The notes under the pieces were generated by a model, which saw nothing but the letters and a program-made list of their open reading frames with translations, made no database searches and was not told the DNA's origin. Shown piece by piece: positions 1-39,497 of a stretch of 40,000 nucleotides of DNA; position 1 is the first letter of the stretch, and each line of letters opens with the position of its first letter. This stretch comes from Glandiceps talaboti (Eukaryota; Hemichordata; Enteropneusta; Spengelidae): NCBI RefSeq assembly GCF_964340395.1, contig NC_135555.1, positions 12,057,246-12,097,245 on the forward strand. The letters run 5' to 3'. The position numbers were made by a program, and so were the translations under genes.

Positions 1-300
1 CTCACAGTCAAAATAGAAAATGAATCCCCAATATTTGCTGACATTTCTTTAGTATTATCAAAGATGTACCACTATGGATTGGTGTGAGAGGTGCTGTTCA
101 GGTCTCAGTATTGACTGTGAGGCTATACAAAAACATACTGGCAATAAAGACAAAAAACTATATGGACACACACAGCTAGTGACTTTACCAGTCCCCCTAC
201 TACCCCAATTTAACACCCCTCCCACCCTCCTTTTACCGGGCATAAAAACCTAATGCCAAAATATATATGTTCATTCTTTTCTCCTTTACTATTTCAACAG
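1..300 (+). other. Intron 3' end of the CNGB gene
   Basis: No coding exon is seen. The stretch ends in the pyrimidine-rich acceptor ctttactatttcaacag at 284-300. The preceding exon lies outside the window. Confidence 0.7.
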
Positions 301-3169
301 ATGAGAAAGAAGTGATGGAGGCAGTTCCAATAAAAATGCAGACTGATCTAGCTATCCATGTACATATGGGAACACTGAGTAAAGTTTCTTTATTCCAGGT
401 ACGTCAGTCGTTTTCTTCACATGCGACAGGAATGAATAATTTGGGCACAAATGGTTTTTTTTCATACATCTGTAAACCATCACATCATCCCACCCCACTA
501 AGTAGCAATTCTTAGTCCAAATCACAGATACCTGAAATTGCACTATTACAATATCATTCTTGCATTAAACAAAAGTGTATGCCAACAATTTATTTGAAAA
601 CGTGCAACACATATCTTTTTGGTGTAGTATAGTTAGCGTGTCAAAAACTGCGTGGTATCAGACTCGAAGGTTCATGATGTTCTTTTTAAGCTCTCACCAC
701 AGGTGCCATGATTAAACAGAGCACCTACTGTGATGATTGATCAGTCTAAGTGTGTGTCTAGATATGCAAGGAATTTGTGCAGATGTTAAGTACGTCATGG
801 GGATTGATGCATGTTAATGATTTTACTATAAACAACATTTGCTAAGACCTAGTACATAGATATGACACGAACTTTGAACAGGATGACGTACACCTTATTT
901 TATTATTCTGGTAATTGAGTCTTTGGTTTTAATACTGAGATAGACACAAAACTGCCAAAACTGTTTTCGCAACATGCTGATACAACAGTGATAAGCTATT
1001 GAATGGAGGTTGGTTCAATCATAGTCTCAGTTGGGAGGCCTTTGCAGAGTTTTATCAACAGATCAAGTTCCATGATAGTGTTAACTGTTTTAGTACTTCA
1101 AATGTTTACACTATCTTGATCACAGGGATAAAATTGGATTGCACAACAGAGGAACCACTATCACTCACTCGTGTAATCTACCACATTGAAGAACAATAGA
1201 TTTAGTTTGCATCTATCTTAGTAAACCGAAGACTCAATTACCAGTCGTATTTTCTCCATAAGTATAGACATTTCATCTCATCTTAACCCAGGTTTGATTC
1301 GGTTCTGAATTCTTGTTATGTGGTATACATGCATCCACAACATTTTCCCTTGAAGGCAGAGTAGGCTGAAATGTTCTGTGTCATACTTTTAGTTGTTTAT
1401 GTTTGAGATGTATGAGTCCCGATCAGCGCCCTCATGTGGCCAAGCACCAAGTACTTTTGTTTTAGCAAGCTTTGTTTTTGGAAAAGACTTCCAGGCCCAC
1501 CATCTTCATTATGTATTTATCACCATGTTGGATATGAAATAAGAACTGAATCAGAAATATGTAATTACTAAAAACTTTAGATACGAACATAACATGAACT
1601 TGTATACATTTAATTATGATATTTTTATATTACAGGACTGTGATAAAATGTTACTTAGAGATTTAGTTTTAAAGTTGAGATCAGTTCTATATCTACCTGG
1701 AGATAGCATCTGTACAAAGGTCAGTATCTGAGTTTATCCTGTAACCTCACAAAAAAACTAAATGATCACAAATAGCAACCCTACGGAATAATTATATAGG
1801 ATGACTATAGGGTACTCAGGAGTTTATGATTGCCCTATATGACAACTCTGTTGGCCTATAGGTTAATCTAATCATATTGGCTCAAGAGCCGCAGGGTAAT
1901 TCTTTTGGCCCTATAGGGCAACCCAATTGACTCTATAGGGCAACCCTATTGACTCCATAGGGTAATCTTATTGGCTGTATAGGGTAATCCTATTTGCTCC
2001 ATAGGGCAAACTATTCGCTGTAGAGGTTAATCCTATTGGCTCAAATGTCAGCTTTCTTCATATATCATGGCCTTTGACTTTGATCTATACATTCAAGGTC
2101 AAATAGCAAACTGGTCAATAAATTATGAAGTTTGTATCTAAAGACACCATTCAAATTTGCATTATAACTTTGCCATATAAGACACCAGTTGGGGACTACA
2201 TCTTCAATGAAGGCTTGTTCTAAACTTAATTTAAATTTTTGGTAACTGGTGATACTTGTCTTATTTTACAGGGTGAGGTTGGTAAAGAAATGTATATCGT
2301 AAACAGTGGTATAGTGCAGGTAATGGGGGGACCAGATGGCATCAAAGTCTTAGCTACTTTGCATCCTGGAAGTGTCTTTGGTGAGATAAGGTAATGTTTA
2401 AATATGGCTGATTTCATTCAAACCTTGCACAAAAGTGATACACACAGTGCATTTGACATGGTATGTTCATCATTAGGTTAGTTTTAATAGTCCTGTTTTT
2501 GACTTTCAATGTTTTCAAACATGACAAATGAAGCCAGTTCTTGCATCTCAATATAGTTATAAATAAGATTATCTCATATGCTGGTATTCACCAGTGAACT
2601 CTTCTGGGTTCATTTTTTCGTGACTTCGGCTTTATACAACACACAGAATCTAAGTTAGGGCTTTGTGTTGTCATAGAATACTTGTTTATTTTTTGGCAAG
2701 AGTTGAATACTTGTTTTACACAAGAACTATAACTAGTGAATGGTTTGTTTAAAAAATAAACAAGATGGCATCCCATGTAGTGGATATGTGAAATGATGAA
2801 TTAAATTTTATGAAAGATTTTTTTTTCTATTGATTCCATACTATGGCTCATTTGAAGCCCTCCAAAGTGTCAAACTGAAAGCATGCACTTTTACTTTTTT
2901 ATTATAATCAATCATACACCATTGGTAGAGGGTCTATGAATCAATAGAGAAAACATGCTGCCATTTATGGGCTGTTATTTAATATCTTTTGTTTTTGTTG
3001 TGTTTTTAATTTTCATGTACAGCCTGTTAGCCATGGGAGGTGGTAATCGACGTACAGCTGATGTCATATCACCAGGATTTTCTAATTTATTCGTACTGAG
3101 TAAGAAAGATCTTCAGGAAGCCATTGTCAACTATCCTGAGGCCCAAGAAAGCCTCAAGAGAAAAGCAAA
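301..3169 (+). CDS. CNGB: CNGB exons encoding C-linker end and cyclic-nucleotide-binding domain
   Basis: Four exons (301-398, 1636-1719, 2272-2390, 3023-3169) encode about 150 residues. Exon 301-398 gives the last C-linker helices ([17 protein letters not shown]) and the start of the CNBD. Exon 1636-1719 starts [11 protein letters not shown] and ends at SICTK. Exon 2272-2390 gives the beta-roll ([17 protein letters not shown]) and the start of the phosphate-binding cassette. Exon 3023-3169 supplies [10 protein letters not shown], with the Arg and Thr that contact the cyclic phosphate in this family, and the C-helix. Intron phases are 0, 0, 2 and 2. The Ser of GEIS is split over the 2390/3023 junction, which supports this pairing. 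All residues expected for ligand binding are present, so the domain looks functional. Confidence 0.93.
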
Positions 3170-3605
3170 GTAAGATGGATACAAAGTTCAACCATGTAGT
3201 TTAAAGGAAGTCCAATCAGACTTATTTCTGCCTTGAATACAGTAGTATTGATTACTGCTATCAACGTACATACGATATAGGTGATAAATAGCACCTTATC
3301 AACCTACTCTTCATTAAAATGTTGTAAAGAAGCTCAACTGCACTTTACATGTATTCCACCATTTTGGGGATATTTACGAGGAAAGGTGTTGTTATGGCAT
3401 CACATTTACCCTAATCTCTGTGTCTGGTAAATACAAATACTAAAGACAGAAATAAGCCTGGCTGTACTTTTTTATAAAGGAAACTTTGACGTAAGATAAA
3501 CTTCATAAAGGACAACCCATTGTCAAATGAAGCATGATGTTGTACTGGTAACATTGATGTAAAATGAGAGAAGGGGAGTTTTAAGTGCAGAGAGAGAGAG
3601 ACCAG

Positions 3606-3637
<32 letters not shown>

Positions 3638-5642
3638 ACAGATAGATAGATGGCAGACACAATACAGGAATGAGACAGATGTGCTGACAGACAGACAGAA
3701 CAGATAGATGGCAGACATGGGACAGAGGAATGAGAGACAGACATGCTGACAGACAGACAGATAGACAGACACAGAACAGATAGATGACAGACACGAGACA
3801 GAGGAACTGACGAAATTGACTTCTTTTTTACTAGGGAGATCATGAAACAAAATGAAGCCAATAACCCACAGAAGAAGAAGAGACGTGGCAAGTCCTTGAT
3901 AGCAGAGTCAATCCTGACTAAAAACAGAGACAAGACACCAAAATTGTTTGATGCTGTACTGAGGGTGGCAAGAAACAGCAAACTATCGCATAGTATGTTG
4001 AAAGCGTCATCAAAGAGAAGAGATAGTATGTTTGCTGAATACTCATATCATTCCTCCACTGAGTCTGACGTATCCTTCAATGAAGAAGATGAAAAATCCA
4101 TCTCAAGTAATAGATCAGGTAGGTATTGAGGATCCAGATGCTGCATCAGCTCTCAGAAAGTACTTGAATATCCTGGTATTTCTACCTTTTCCTTTAAAGT
4201 CCTGGAAGTTGGATAATCCCATTTGAGTGTCCTGGCAATACTATCCACTATGAAAGTTATGGAATTTGTTACCCACTCGTAAAAGTCGTGGAAAAGTTAC
4301 ATTGATTTTCGTCAAAAGTCATGGAAAATGAAATTTTCAAAAAGGTTAACCATAAAATTTAAAAATACAACAGACATATTAACAGTTGAAATATGTCATG
4401 TCAAGTTTAAATTTCATGTTGTGTTTCATGGGTATGCATGTTGATGTGGTTATTTTCACAAAATTAATGATTTTTTAGTGACTTTCAAAACTTAAGCCAT
4501 CTGTTATCCAACATCAGATTTTAAAAGAGCATACATCTGAAATGTCAAATTTCTTGGCTTTCAAAAATCAAACGCATACACAGATAGATTGTTCAAGGTA
4601 AATTTATTGAATTGCTAATGTAAACGTTATTAATCTTTTATTCATAACAGTTCCAAGATTCAAACGAAAGAAGAGAACACCTGATAAAGGAAAAAGAGAA
4701 AAGAGTGTGTTATCCAGCAATAAGCCTTCTTCATTTGATTCAGCTGTAATAGTGCATTCATCGCCAAAGAGTGAAGCAGAAGATGACAGTACAAGTAGGA
4801 AAAGGCAACAGGACAAACATGAACGTGAGATAATGAATTCGGAAGCCAGTCTGGGAGATTTTGACAATGACTCGTTATTTGACAGTCGGGCTGAAATCAT
4901 CAATGAACAGAAACCAAAGTTGCAAAAATCAAGATCTCGAGACTCTGTCCTGTCGAGAGCAATTAATGACATCATGGAGTGTACAGAAAACCAGCCAGCG
5001 AGGTCTGTCAGTGCTTTGGTGAGACAAACTGACAGTCCAAGTGAAAAGAAAAAAGACAAAAAGGGCAGTGCCAAAAAAAGAGGAAAACAAACACCGAAAC
5101 TTGTTAAGAAGGATTCTGACTTAGATGGATTGTCAGATATCTTAAATGATAGTTTCTCAAATACTGGGTTAAAAGTTGAAATGGCAAAGTGTAAAACAGA
5201 GGAGCAATCTCAGAAAGATGATAAACAGACAGGTGAAAAACAGAAACATCCTGGTATATCTGGAGAACCTGGAACCTCTGATAACATATCTAGTCGGAAA
5301 TCACCTCAAAATGTAAACAAGTCATCGGTCCAGTCTAAGGCTAAACATCCATTGGTGAAAAAGAAGCCACCTGGTAAGACGTCAGTAAGTGGTCAAAGCC
5401 CATCAGAGACCAGCCAACTCAAACATCAAGCAGCTATCAGTCAACAGACAATCAGTAAACAGAGTACGGCAAGCAGCAAGGACCCTGTTAGTGGTAAAAC
5501 TAGCAGTCAATCTAGTCATAAACCTCTAGCAGCCAAAAAGTCATCATCACAGCAAATACATCCTGCCCAGCAGAGTCAACAACAGCATCAGGCTCCTTCC
5601 CAACAAACAGACAAAGCTACAAATAAACAAAATGACAAGTGA
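301..5642 (+). CDS. CNGB: Cyclic-nucleotide-gated channel beta subunit, 3' part of gene (6 coding exons)
   Basis: Coding exons are 301-398, 1636-1719, 2272-2390, 3023-3169, 3835-4118 and 4651-5642. All introns are GT-AG and the joined frame is open for about 573 residues to a TGA at 5640-5642. The first exon starts inside a codon, so the pore and transmembrane segments lie upstream of the window. The product matches the C-terminal half of vertebrate CNGB1/CNGB3: C-linker end ([16 protein letters not shown]), CNBD with the phosphate-binding cassette FGEIS plus [11 protein letters not shown]-helix [15 protein letters not shown], then TPKLFDAVL, which resembles the TPKLF motif after the CNBD of CNGB1 and CNGB3. 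The GGGNRRTA and GFxNLF wording is beta-type rather than CNGA-type. Beta subunits do not usually form channels alone; they modify heterotetramers with CNGA in sensory plasma membranes. Orthology to CNGB1 versus CNGB3 is not resolved. The CNBD assignment is very secure; the tail is assigned by open frame and splice sites only. Confidence 0.93.
935..1221. repeat. MITE family B, copy 1 (CNGB intron)
   Basis: Left end ctgagatagacacaaaac (935-952) and right end tttagtttgcatctatctta (1201-1220) are inverted copies of each other. Internal sequence (actatcttga, cactatcactcac, gtgtaatcta) is shared with 36518-36773 in the same orientation and with 8490-8733 and 28444-28698 in the opposite one. It carries no protein-coding capacity. 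Confidence 0.7.
1795..2042. repeat. Degenerate minisatellite, about 22-bp unit
   Basis: At least six imperfect tandem units of the type ctatagggyaayccyattgg lie in the 1720-2271 intron of CNGB, clearest from 1908 to 2042. The unit itself contains the short palindrome ccctataggg. The left part (1795-1907) is more diverged. Confidence 0.75.
3201..3480. repeat. MITE family A, full-length copy
   Basis: The left terminal sequence contains cagacttatttctgcctt (3217-3234, with one extra base change). The right terminal sequence taaagacagaaataagcctg (3441-3460) is its inverted counterpart, and both ends run into tttaaagg/tttataaagg. It is about 280 bp with no open frame. Related partial copies are at 20429, 25270 and 32171. 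It fills much of the CNGB intron 3170-3834. Confidence 0.75.
3587..3803. repeat. GACA/GATA microsatellite cluster
   Basis: Interrupted (gaca)n and (gata)n tracts with three larger near-repeats of the form gatagatggcagacay..gacagaggaatgagac, ending about 30 bp before the exon at 3835. The cysteine/serine-rich open frames on the minus strand here are a by-product of the repeat. Confidence 0.85.
3835..5642 (+). CDS. CNGB: CNGB long C-terminal tail (two exons)
   Basis: Exons 3835-4118 and 4651-5642 encode about 425 residues after the CNBD. The first begins [20 protein letters not shown] and contains TPKLFDAVL, the segment shared with CNGB1/CNGB3. It ends in an acidic-serine patch ([16 protein letters not shown]). 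The second is one long terminal exon, hydrophilic throughout, rich in Lys, Ser, Gln and Asp/Glu, with no membrane segment and a Gln/His-rich end. It contains a second [13 protein letters not shown]-type motif. The acceptor at 4650 is AACAG after a T-rich stretch. The splice choice 4118 to 4651 is the one that keeps the frame. The tail is longer than I expect for vertebrate CNGB1 or CNGB3, and most of it is probably disordered. Its function is unknown. Confidence 0.82.
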
Positions 5643-7136
5643 AGAGACAAGCAGAAGAGTCTTGATTTTATCAAAGAATGTATGATTTATTCATAAGAGT
5701 TAGTTAAAGTGAGCTGATTTGTTTTGGCAATTATATGATGTAAATGATTTCAGATCCAAGTGGAGCACATCTCATGTGAGGGAGAATGCTGAAATAATTG
5801 ATGAAGTGTAATTTGGGAAAGAGTATACTAAGTATTTATTTATTCATCCATGCAAATGAATATCTCACACTTGACCAATGTGTTTAGATAATATGTAAAT
5901 ATTTATACCTATATTGTCTGCAAGTGTATGATTACTGGTTTGTTGATTACTGGACATCAACAAGTTTTTGTTATAAATAGCACTTCTTACTGTAATCTTG
6001 AGACAAGATTGGTAATAACCAATTTTGTGAATACACTTGATTCTGGGCAGTTTACATCATATATATATATTACACAACACATGTGGTGAGAAGACTAACG
6101 TAAAACTTCTCAAATCTTTTCCGAGTGAAAAAAAAAACTTTCAGAGATAGAAATTTAAATTATTGAGGTTGCAAAAAAAAAATGCTTCTCACTGTTTCAA
6201 GATTCCCAAAATATAAGTGTATTGAAATGAAACTTGAAAAGTTTTCTCACCATGCATGAGTCTCTACCTTTTCAAAGTCATGTGTGATTCTTTGCTGCCT
6301 CAGTATGTGTGTAGATGAAACTGTACATTGTTTCTACCTGGTCTTAAATATTCTGTACAGGAAAATCACAAGAATCCAGGCCCGCTGAATTAGTAAATTG
6401 GCCAGATAAAATGCCCCCACACAGAGGAGACACTTTTTGTTTTGAAAGTATTGTTGCCACTGAATCCAGCAGCACTCCTGTCCTGTTTTGCAATGTTTTT
6501 ATAAAATCTGATAACTTTCTTCAAATACTAATCATTTTTAGAGGGGTGGCTGCTTCATGGAGCATGGTTTTTGATGTATTAATATAAATACCCCTTTGTA
6601 GGTGGATTTTGTTATTCATTTGATCCCAGAAAATGAAAATTGCCAACAAATCTAACCAATATATGTTTGCAAAGCATAGAGATCGATACATACTCAAACT
6701 CTACATGGAAAGGTTTCTCCCAGACAGTAGAATTGCACTTGTAACTTCACTCATGTTGTGACTCCAGTAAATTAAAACTGAGTGTCTTGTTAATTACCAC
6801 CTGAATTCCCTGCATGTCTAACTGTATATGTGGGCATATTGCTAATAGAGTGTCCTGGTTTCTAGTGCCATTTCTACTGTAACAGTACCTAAAACTTATG
6901 CATAATAGTTTCCTACAGCTGCGAGTACTATAATTCCAACATTGTTCATAACTCTGAAAGGTTGTATTAACTTGTCTCATTCATGAAACCAGACAATATT
7001 TTTCCATGGACACATTATGGCAGCACTTCTTGTAAAGTGCTGTAAAAGGCTAAGAGTTAATTTACAAGAATCGGAACTGTACCATAGTCATTTGTTGAGA
7101 ATTTGACCAACTTCAAGGTAGAGAGAATGAACTTGA

Positions 7137-7163
7137 CATATATATATATATATATATATATAT
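7137..7163. repeat. (TA)n microsatellite 1
   Basis: An uninterrupted AT dinucleotide run of about 27 bp. It is separated from the next tract by a unique spacer containing cactgtctcagcagattgct. Confidence 0.95.
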
Positions 7164-7202
7164 GGTATAATACACTGTCTCAGCAGATTGCTACTCACCG
7201 AG

Positions 7203-7204
7203 TT

Positions 7205-7289
<85 letters not shown>
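7203..7289. repeat. (AT)n microsatellite 2
   Basis: About 87 bp of AT dinucleotides with one interruption (taaata near 7215). It lies directly left of the palindrome at 7292. Confidence 0.95.
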
Positions 7290-7433
<144 letters not shown>

Positions 7434-7814
7434 ATGTACTTTAACACTATTAATGGTGTAGGTGAAATAAATATTAAAAAGTATTTGTATAACATATCAT
7501 AGAACCTACTTCTATTTACAGGAAAACGTGAAAAAAGCAAGCCCTGTCATTTGCCGAACATCATTTACTCCTTGTAACATTATACTTGTAGAAAGATTAA
7601 TGTTGGTATATACTGTATCTATCAAAACCTTTTGTACAAAATTATTATATAAATCAGATTTAATATATATGTATCATTATTTATTATGAGGCTTTTTATC
7701 AGGTAATTTTAGGGTTTGAATATGTATTTAATACTTGTGGGATACATAGAGTATAAGTAAATGTGAAAGATGCTTTTTAGAATAAGAGATTCAAATTTCA
7801 TATGACTTTTAGTA

Positions 7815-7927
7815 TATACATTGATGATAATGAAGTACTCACATTGACGATAATGAAGCACATACATTGATGATAATGAAACATACATTGATGATAATGA
7901 AGGACATACATTGATGATAATGAAGTA
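7815..7927. repeat. Minisatellite, five units of about 20-24 bp
   Basis: Five tandem copies of acattgatgataatgaag with variable 2-6 bp joints lie in the CNGB 3' flank. The second copy has acg for atg. Confidence 0.85.
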
Positions 7928-8366
7928 TGTGTCCTATGTAGCTGTAAATTGATACAACTTTTAGTTTCATTTGCATAGGGATATTTCATGTATGATGATG
8001 GCTCAGAATTTTGTATTCAGACGATGTATGTTGGAACATTCAATGAAAAGATTTCCATATTTGCCTACATGGAAGACATTCAGTTTACATCTGATAGTGT
8101 TTATCATTGATATATTGTTCCTATCACAGAGGTAACTGCTTGGAAAAATGTTAATTGGTATGCTTTTCAGAGTAATGTTATTTCTATGGGCTTTATGTAT
8201 CAAGCTACAGCTGTGTTTGTCATCGGTGGTACTTTAAATGAGTCAAAGAAATGTACACCTACTTAGAAGATTTTGTCATTATTTAAGCACTTCTGTGATG
8301 TCACTATTCATGAGGTATTATGTTTTCAGTTGATTGGTTCTGTATCTAGCATTATGATGACAGAGA

Positions 8367-8372
8367 AATAAA
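8367..8372 (+). terminator. Candidate poly(A) signal of CNGB
   Basis: A canonical AATAAA (gagaaataaaagc), followed about 45-70 bases downstream by the GT-rich stretch tgtgatggtgtgtacc. It is the best-supported end for the CNGB transcript, although it is 2.7 kb past the stop. Confidence 0.45.
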
Positions 8373-8489
8373 AGCTATGTTTATGTATCATATTTCATCA
8401 GTCCATCTATTTATTGTGATGGTGTGTACCTTGTGCTGTTTCACTGTCAACAACAGATATACTGCTGCAGAAGCCAGGCTATAGGCAAA

Positions 8490-8733
8490 CTAAGATTGAT
8501 ACAAACTAAATCTATTGTTGTTCAGTTATGGTAGATTACACAGGTAGGTGAAAGCAATGCCTTGGTTTTATGGATAAAATCACATAGTGTAAACTTTGAA
8601 TGAGGTTGAATGTGCGACTACTTTTGGAAAAACTTGCCAGTTGCTTTCAGAGAAGCCACCCTACAAGTACTCTGAGTGTAATTACATCAACATATTGCCA
8701 CAAGTTTTATTTTGTGTCTATATTAAATCTTAG
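8490..8733. repeat. MITE family B, copy 2 (intergenic)
   Basis: The left end ctaagattgatacaaactaa and the right end tttgtgtctatattaaatct (8711-8730, then tag) are inverted. The interior shares taraytacacaggtrgrtga and gcaatgccttgg with 28444-28698. Confidence 0.75.
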
Positions 8734-9613
8734 ATTGCCTATAACTTGATTTCCATAGAAGTATTCTGCTGTATAAACCTCGCCTATCATGGCAATGTGT
8801 GGATGTGTGTGTGTGTGTGTGTTGTGATCAAACTTTGGGAAAGTGAAGAAAAAGAAACAAAAAAGATAAAAATGAAATAAGATACTTATATTGATGTAAA
8901 TCATCCATCTCCCATCAAATACCATTGCTGACAAAATAGATTAAAAGGTTTACCACTCCCCAGCATAAATGTTATTTGTAATTGGTTTTTTTTGTCACCT
9001 TTATTGAAAATCTATAACGTGTATGTAAAACTGGCATTTGAAAAGGAAGTGGTATGTATCTTCTACATTTTTTTTGTAATTACCCATCACAAATATTATT
9101 ACACTTACCTGGTCCGAGTTTGAAAGAGAAGCAAGGATGTTCCATAATGGTCAAGAGGATTTGCTAGTGTTTCCTTTCTTTTATCCCTTTTCAAATATGG
9201 ATTAGTCTTGTTTATATTTGTGAAAACGTCGTGTTAGTACGCTAGAATGGTATATGACAGGGCCAAGGGTATATGTTCCTGAACCATACAGAACTTAATG
9301 AACTAGGCAAAACATAATTTTATACAATGGGAACTAGATGTGTTTATGGTATTTTCAGACCTGCAATAATTGTAGCGTTAGTTTTGATTTTTTTTTTTTT
9401 TTTCTGTTTTATTTTTTCTTCCATCTGTTTTTTTGAGTGTTTTTCATTCCGTCGTTCAAACTCAAATGGAACAAAAACAGGTCAAAACCAGAAAAGAAAA
9501 AAACGCAGTCAAACTCTAAACTAATGCTACAATTGTTGTAGCTATAGGTATTTTCATTGACTCACTATTTTGTAAAACATTATTTGTTTATATGTTTATT
9601 TGTATAATTTTCT

Positions 9614-9640
9614 TGTTGTTTGTTTGTTTGTTTGTTTGTT
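9614..9640. repeat. (TTTG)n microsatellite
   Basis: About six tandem tttg units, 135 bp upstream of the VIRMA start codon. Confidence 0.9.
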
Positions 9641-9659
9641 TCTGTGTTTCTTTGTTTCC

Positions 9660-9774
9660 TTGTTTGTAACGCGGTTCCTGGGCTCCCTGACTGACTAATC
9701 ATTACGAATATTTATACGAATATTTATGACTATGCTAGGGGACACGTCAGATGCATTGTGGGTAAGCAACAAAG
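9660..9774 (+). promoter_or_regulatory. Putative VIRMA promoter / 5' UTR
   Basis: No TATA box is evident at a fixed distance. Visible elements are two direct copies of acgaatattta (9705-9726), the CRE/E-box-like gacacgtcag (9741-9750) and gcattgtggg (9753-9762), a motif type common near metazoan transcription starts. An upstream ATG at 9751 opens a four-codon frame that stops at 9763-9765. The transcription start cannot be placed from the sequence, so the uORF may or may not be in the mRNA. Confidence 0.4.
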
Positions 9775-38261
<28,487 letters not shown>

Positions 38262-39402
38262 ACTTGACTCTCTCAAAGGTGATATGATGGTTATAAGTTT
38301 TTGATGTAAGAAAAGAAAAGCCAATCATTCTTGTTTCTCAAATTAAAGAGCTTTAAACTAAAGCCAACATTTATGTAACTATCTGATTATGGTAATCATT
38401 ATCACTAAATTTGTTTGTGATGCATTTTTTTCATGTGTTATTGGAAATTTATGTTTCACAGTTTTTTTTACTCTGTATTCTGCTTTGTGCCATGTTTGTG
38501 CTCTTTTTTTTTTGTTGTTGAAAAAACCTGATTCATTGCCAAACACATTATTTTATAAATTCCTTTCCATGTAATGAATGAATTCTTTGTGACAAAATTA
38601 AATTTAAAGCCTGTGCTTTCTTTGAATACACCAAAAGGTCATAATCCAAACTTGAAGAAGTAAAATATTATTTTCATGGGGTCAAAGCTGAAACCGTAGA
38701 CATCTATTGTCACACAGTGTTGGTATTAGTACAAGCATGGTATGAAAGATGGACGGAGTACCACAAAGCACCGTAAACAGGCTAGCTGAATTTTGAGATA
38801 GCGTTCATACCCAAAATACAATACATACTTAGAAGAAGGAAACACATGTTTATCAAAGTACAGTATAGTAAGATTTTGTTTCATATCATACATTGGTGAT
38901 ATTCTTGATTATTTCACATTGTACAGAAATACAAATGTGTACTGTCAGATATCCTTCATGTCCTGTGTCTATACCGAACAGTCTCATTATGTATGTTTTC
39001 ACCTTTTGGTGTGTACTGGTAAGTTATTGTATTGAGATTGCCACAGAAAAGATAAAGAACCATTGTTAAAAATCTTATATGATATGTAGGATTTTCTGGG
39101 TGCTTAGTGGTTTCTCATTTTACTGTGAATTAGACAATGGTCTGGTGTTTGGCAGTTTGATATCCACATGTAAGATGTATTTTGGAACGTATACCGTGAA
39201 AACATTAGCCCACATCAAAATTTTGTGTGAAGGTTTATCTTCCATCTTTACAGTATTCACAGAAACCTTTAGTTTGGTGTGGCTCTCACTCAAAAAAGAA
39301 AGAAAGAAAGGTCTTACTGCAGTCAACAAACTCATCTCTATCATGCAGTTACACAAACTTAAAATAACAACCCTCAACCCTCAGAAGTAAAAGTATTAGT
39401 TG
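38262..39402 (+). other. VIRMA 3' UTR and downstream DNA
   Basis: No coding signal follows. I found no canonical AATAAA. The variant ATTAAA occurs at 38342-38347, 80 bp after the stop, and at 38597-38602, the latter followed by a TG/T-rich stretch (gcctgtgctttctttg). Either could end the transcript. Confidence 0.45.
38597..38602 (+). terminator. Candidate VIRMA poly(A) signal (ATTAAA)
   Basis: Variant hexamer followed by a TG/T-rich stretch. It gives a 3' UTR of about 350-370 bases. The earlier ATTAAA at 38342 is an alternative. Confidence 0.35.
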
Positions 39403-39497
39403 TCTGTAAGGTACGCCATGAAAGGGCGCCCTCACACATCGGTCAACCCTGAGAGAGGAATACCATTGAGGGCAGAGAGACATGATGTATCTTACAG
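39403..39497. repeat. MITE family E, complete copy (downstream of VIRMA)
   Basis: About 95 bp with inverted ends ctgtaaggtacgcc and gatgtatcttacag and internal agggcgccctca..tgagggca. Relatives are at 30889 and 19440-19535. Confidence 0.65.

Larger units (their letters stand above)
8373..9659. other. Intergenic region between CNGB and VIRMA
   Basis: No exon could be supported here on either strand. It holds MITE B copy 2 (8490-8733), a (GT)n of about 20 bp near 8801-8821, a poly-T run near 9388-9404 and a (TTTG)n tract at 9614-9640. The 65-codon frame at 9327-9524 spans the poly-T and is probably spurious. Confidence 0.6.

Noticed and set aside
3411-3981. Minus-strand open frames of 89-152 residues rich in SVCLSVCLS
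   Set aside because: They are translations of the GACA/GATA microsatellite and partly antisense to the CNGB exon 3835-4118. No start, splice or homology support.
4604-5074. Minus-strand 156-residue open frame
   Set aside because: Antisense shadow of the CNGB terminal exon, whose sense frame is longer, in phase with the upstream exon and compositionally coherent.
7798-7989. Minus-strand frame with repeated HYHQCM-like units
   Set aside because: A translation of the 7815-7927 minisatellite, with no gene context.
9327-9524. 65-residue frame with a hydrophobic stretch upstream of VIRMA
   Set aside because: The hydrophobic part is encoded by a poly-T run, and there is no homology or conserved context.
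39079-39390. 103-residue frame downstream of VIRMA
   Set aside because: It lies in AT-rich 3' flank, has no recognisable domain and an opposing frame of similar length. Consistent with chance.
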